NCBI GenBank assembly: GCA_023229245.1
Contig: JALNZU010000003.1
Coordinates: 62,001 to 126,000, forward strand
Direction: 5' to 3'
DNA: 64,000 nt
Source of the DNA: Bacteroidales bacterium
GTDB taxonomy: Bacteria > Bacteroidota > Bacteroidia > Bacteroidales > F082
The translations under genes and the position numbers were made by a program. Positions 62,886 to 64,000 of this stretch are shown here, one piece after another. Below the pieces are notes generated by a model, which saw only the letters and a list, made by a program, of their open reading frames with translations, was not told the origin of the DNA and ran no database searches. Position 1 is the stretch's first letter. The number at the start of each line of letters is the position of its first letter.

Positions 62886-63305
62886 TTACAGCACTTTATT
62901 AACCAATTGTGTGATGGTGTCCCGCAAGAGTTGAGGTTCTACGGGCTTAGTGAGGTAGGCGTCGTATGGCACTTTTTCATTTTCGTACAAAGGGCTGAAA
63001 GTGCTCAGAGATATGATAGGCAAGTAGGGCATTATTGATTTTATGCGCTTGGCTGTTTCCATTCCATCCATGCCGGGCATATGGTAATCCATTAAAATAA
63101 GGTCGATAGCCGGAGTTTGTTTTATACTTTCAATAGCTTTAAACCCATTATCAGCATATATTACGCGGGCATTTAGTTTTCCCAGTATCGCTTTGATCAA
63201 CAAAAAATTCACCTTTAAATCATCCACTACAAGGATATGAATGACTTCTTTAATTGTCTTAGTGTTTCTCTTGCCGTTAATTTGAGACGCTTTAGTTCGT
63301 AACAT
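62886..63305 (-). CDS. stand-alone receiver-domain protein
   Basis: 139 residues, a single CheY-like receiver with no output domain. Acidic pocket ILVVDDLKVNF, phosphoacceptor Asp73 in LILMDYHMPGMDG, Ser in SLSTFSP and Lys in YLTKPVEP. I chose the ATG at 63305; a TTG at 63314 would add three residues. It points towards the hybrid kinase, separated by 479 bp, and could be its phosphotransfer partner. No histidine phosphotransfer protein is seen nearby. Confidence 0.87.
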   Translation of the reverse strand: MLRTKASQINGKRNTKTIKEVIHILVVDDLKVNFLLIKAILGKLNARVIYADNGFKAIESIKQTPAIDLILMDYHMPGMDGMETAKRIKSIMPYLPIISLSTFSPLYENEKVPYDAYLTKPVEPQLLRDTITQLVNKVL

Positions 63306-63467
63306 GAATTGCAATAATTTTTTAAAGCTTCCATGTCAATTAGTGTTCCATTTTCTATAGCTTACTGATTCAACGGCTATTACAAATTCTCATCTTAATT
63401 AGATTTGTCCCAAACCCAATTTGTTTTCCAGTTTTGGGAATTGTGCCCATAATAAACCGGTAGTTTC

Positions 63468-64000
63468 TTATAGAAATTCGTTGAAATAGGTGCTGATTTT
63501 TTTTATCAGATGAGCTCTGTCGGCTCCTCGCACATTATGTTCGTGACCGGGATACACAAAATAATCAAGTTGTTTTCCTGCTTTGACACATGCTTTTACA
63601 AATCGCAAGCTATGCTGCCAAACTACAACCGGATCCATATCGCCATGAATGATCAATAATTTTCCTTCTAATTTCTGAGCCTGGTTGATCAGGCTCGACT
63701 GTTCATAACCTGAAGGATTTTCCTGAGGTGTATCCATATAACGTTCGCCATACATAATCTCATACCATTTCCAATCGGTTACAGGCCCTCCGGCCACTGC
63801 CACTTTAAACACATCAGGATAATTGAGTTTCAGACTAATAGACATAAATCCCCCATAACTCCATCCATCAACTCCAATGCGGGTAGCATCTATCCATGGC
63901 AGATTTTTTAAGTATTCTATACCTTGTAACTGGTCTTCCAATTCAATCTGGCCTAATCGGCGATGGATGATCTGTTCAAAAGCTTTACCCCTATTTGCCG
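63468..64000 (-). CDS. S9 family (dipeptidyl peptidase IV-like) peptidase, 3-prime part only
   Basis: The frame stays open to the window edge, so only the C-terminal catalytic part (177 residues) is seen. Before the TTG at 63941 it reads ANRGKAFEQIIHRRLGQIEL, matching the alpha/beta-hydrolase domain of DPP4-like enzymes. Catalytic Ser is in GWSYGGFMS, Asp in HGDMDPVV, and His in YPGHEHNVRG. The enzyme cleaves N-terminal dipeptides or oligopeptides after proline or alanine, probably in the periplasm. The beta-propeller and signal peptide should lie upstream, outside the window. It ends 162 bp before the receiver gene. Confidence 0.93.
   Translation of the reverse strand, partial: ANRGKAFEQIIHRRLGQIELEDQLQGIEYLKNLPWIDATRIGVDGWSYGGFMSISLKLNYPDVFKVAVAGGPVTDWKWYEIMYGERYMDTPQENPSGYEQSSLINQAQKLEGKLLIIHGDMDPVVVWQHSLRFVKACVKAGKQLDYFVYPGHEHNVRGADRAHLIKKISTYFNEFL

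Overview
The window is a stretch of Bacteroidota chromosome, most likely class Bacteroidia. Four things point there: several promoters with the Bacteroidota -7 box TAnnTTTG and a -33 TTG; the conserved gene orders rsfS-ftsH-lutC-cdsA-psd (divergent from birA) and coaX-porin-TPR-lptC; a type IX secretion C-terminal domain on a nuclease; and the long form of SecA. It carries many acyl-CoA catabolic genes, which suggests a fatty-acid and branched-chain-acid oxidiser rather than a sugar-only gut Bacteroides. No rRNA, CRISPR array, intact insertion sequence, prophage or recognisable defence island is visible.

Layout. 1-9.4 kb: fatty-acid activation and beta-oxidation genes (thiolase, VLCAD-type acyl-CoA dehydrogenase, DUF4442 thioesterase, long-chain acyl-CoA ligase, FabK/nitronate-monooxygenase-like flavoprotein, short-chain acyl-CoA dehydrogenase, EtfB, EtfA), closed by a terminator. 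9.4-12 kb: a coiled-coil lipoprotein, a small membrane protein and a 1.1 kb gene-free stretch with a possible transposase relic. 12-18.9 kb, mostly minus strand: DEAD-box RNA helicase and the operon rsfS-ftsH-LUD-cdsA-psd. 18.9-27.7 kb: birA, a START-like protein, pyrE, NUDIX, coaD, a TlpA-like protein, secA and a sugar-phosphate transferase. 27.7-33.1 kb, minus strand: CNNM/GldE-type transporter, lptC, TPR protein, outer-membrane porin-like protein, coaX. Then tRNA-Phe, pfkA, a ComB-family phosphatase and aspS.

37.7-42.6 kb holds the least understood part: four consecutive genes for exported proteins of unknown function that appear to share one small domain, ending in an 888-residue leucine-rich-repeat protein in which a Trp-Trp...Trp module recurs three times. 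43-48.5 kb is a leucine/branched-chain acyl-CoA operon (liuB-liuC-liuD plus an acyl-CoA dehydrogenase). 48.7-51.3 kb is a LiaF-like/LytS-like/LytTR signalling unit. 51.4-54 kb is a minus-strand cluster fRMsr-mntP-secreted endonuclease I-queD. 54.3-58 kb contains a glycogen-binding-like protein, a 4HBT thioesterase, tRNA-Pro and a PIF1-like helicase with HRDC and HTH domains. 58-64 kb holds a hybrid TPR sensor kinase operon with an FG-GAP repeat protein, a stand-alone receiver and the 3-prime end of an S9 peptidase.

Functionally, the two acyl-CoA clusters would feed electrons through EtfAB. The envelope genes (lptC, porin, psd/cdsA, secA, sugar transferase) are housekeeping. The two signalling units look envelope-directed. 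The promising unknown is the exported LRR cluster. All calls come from reading the sequence and from remembered family motifs; no database search was run.
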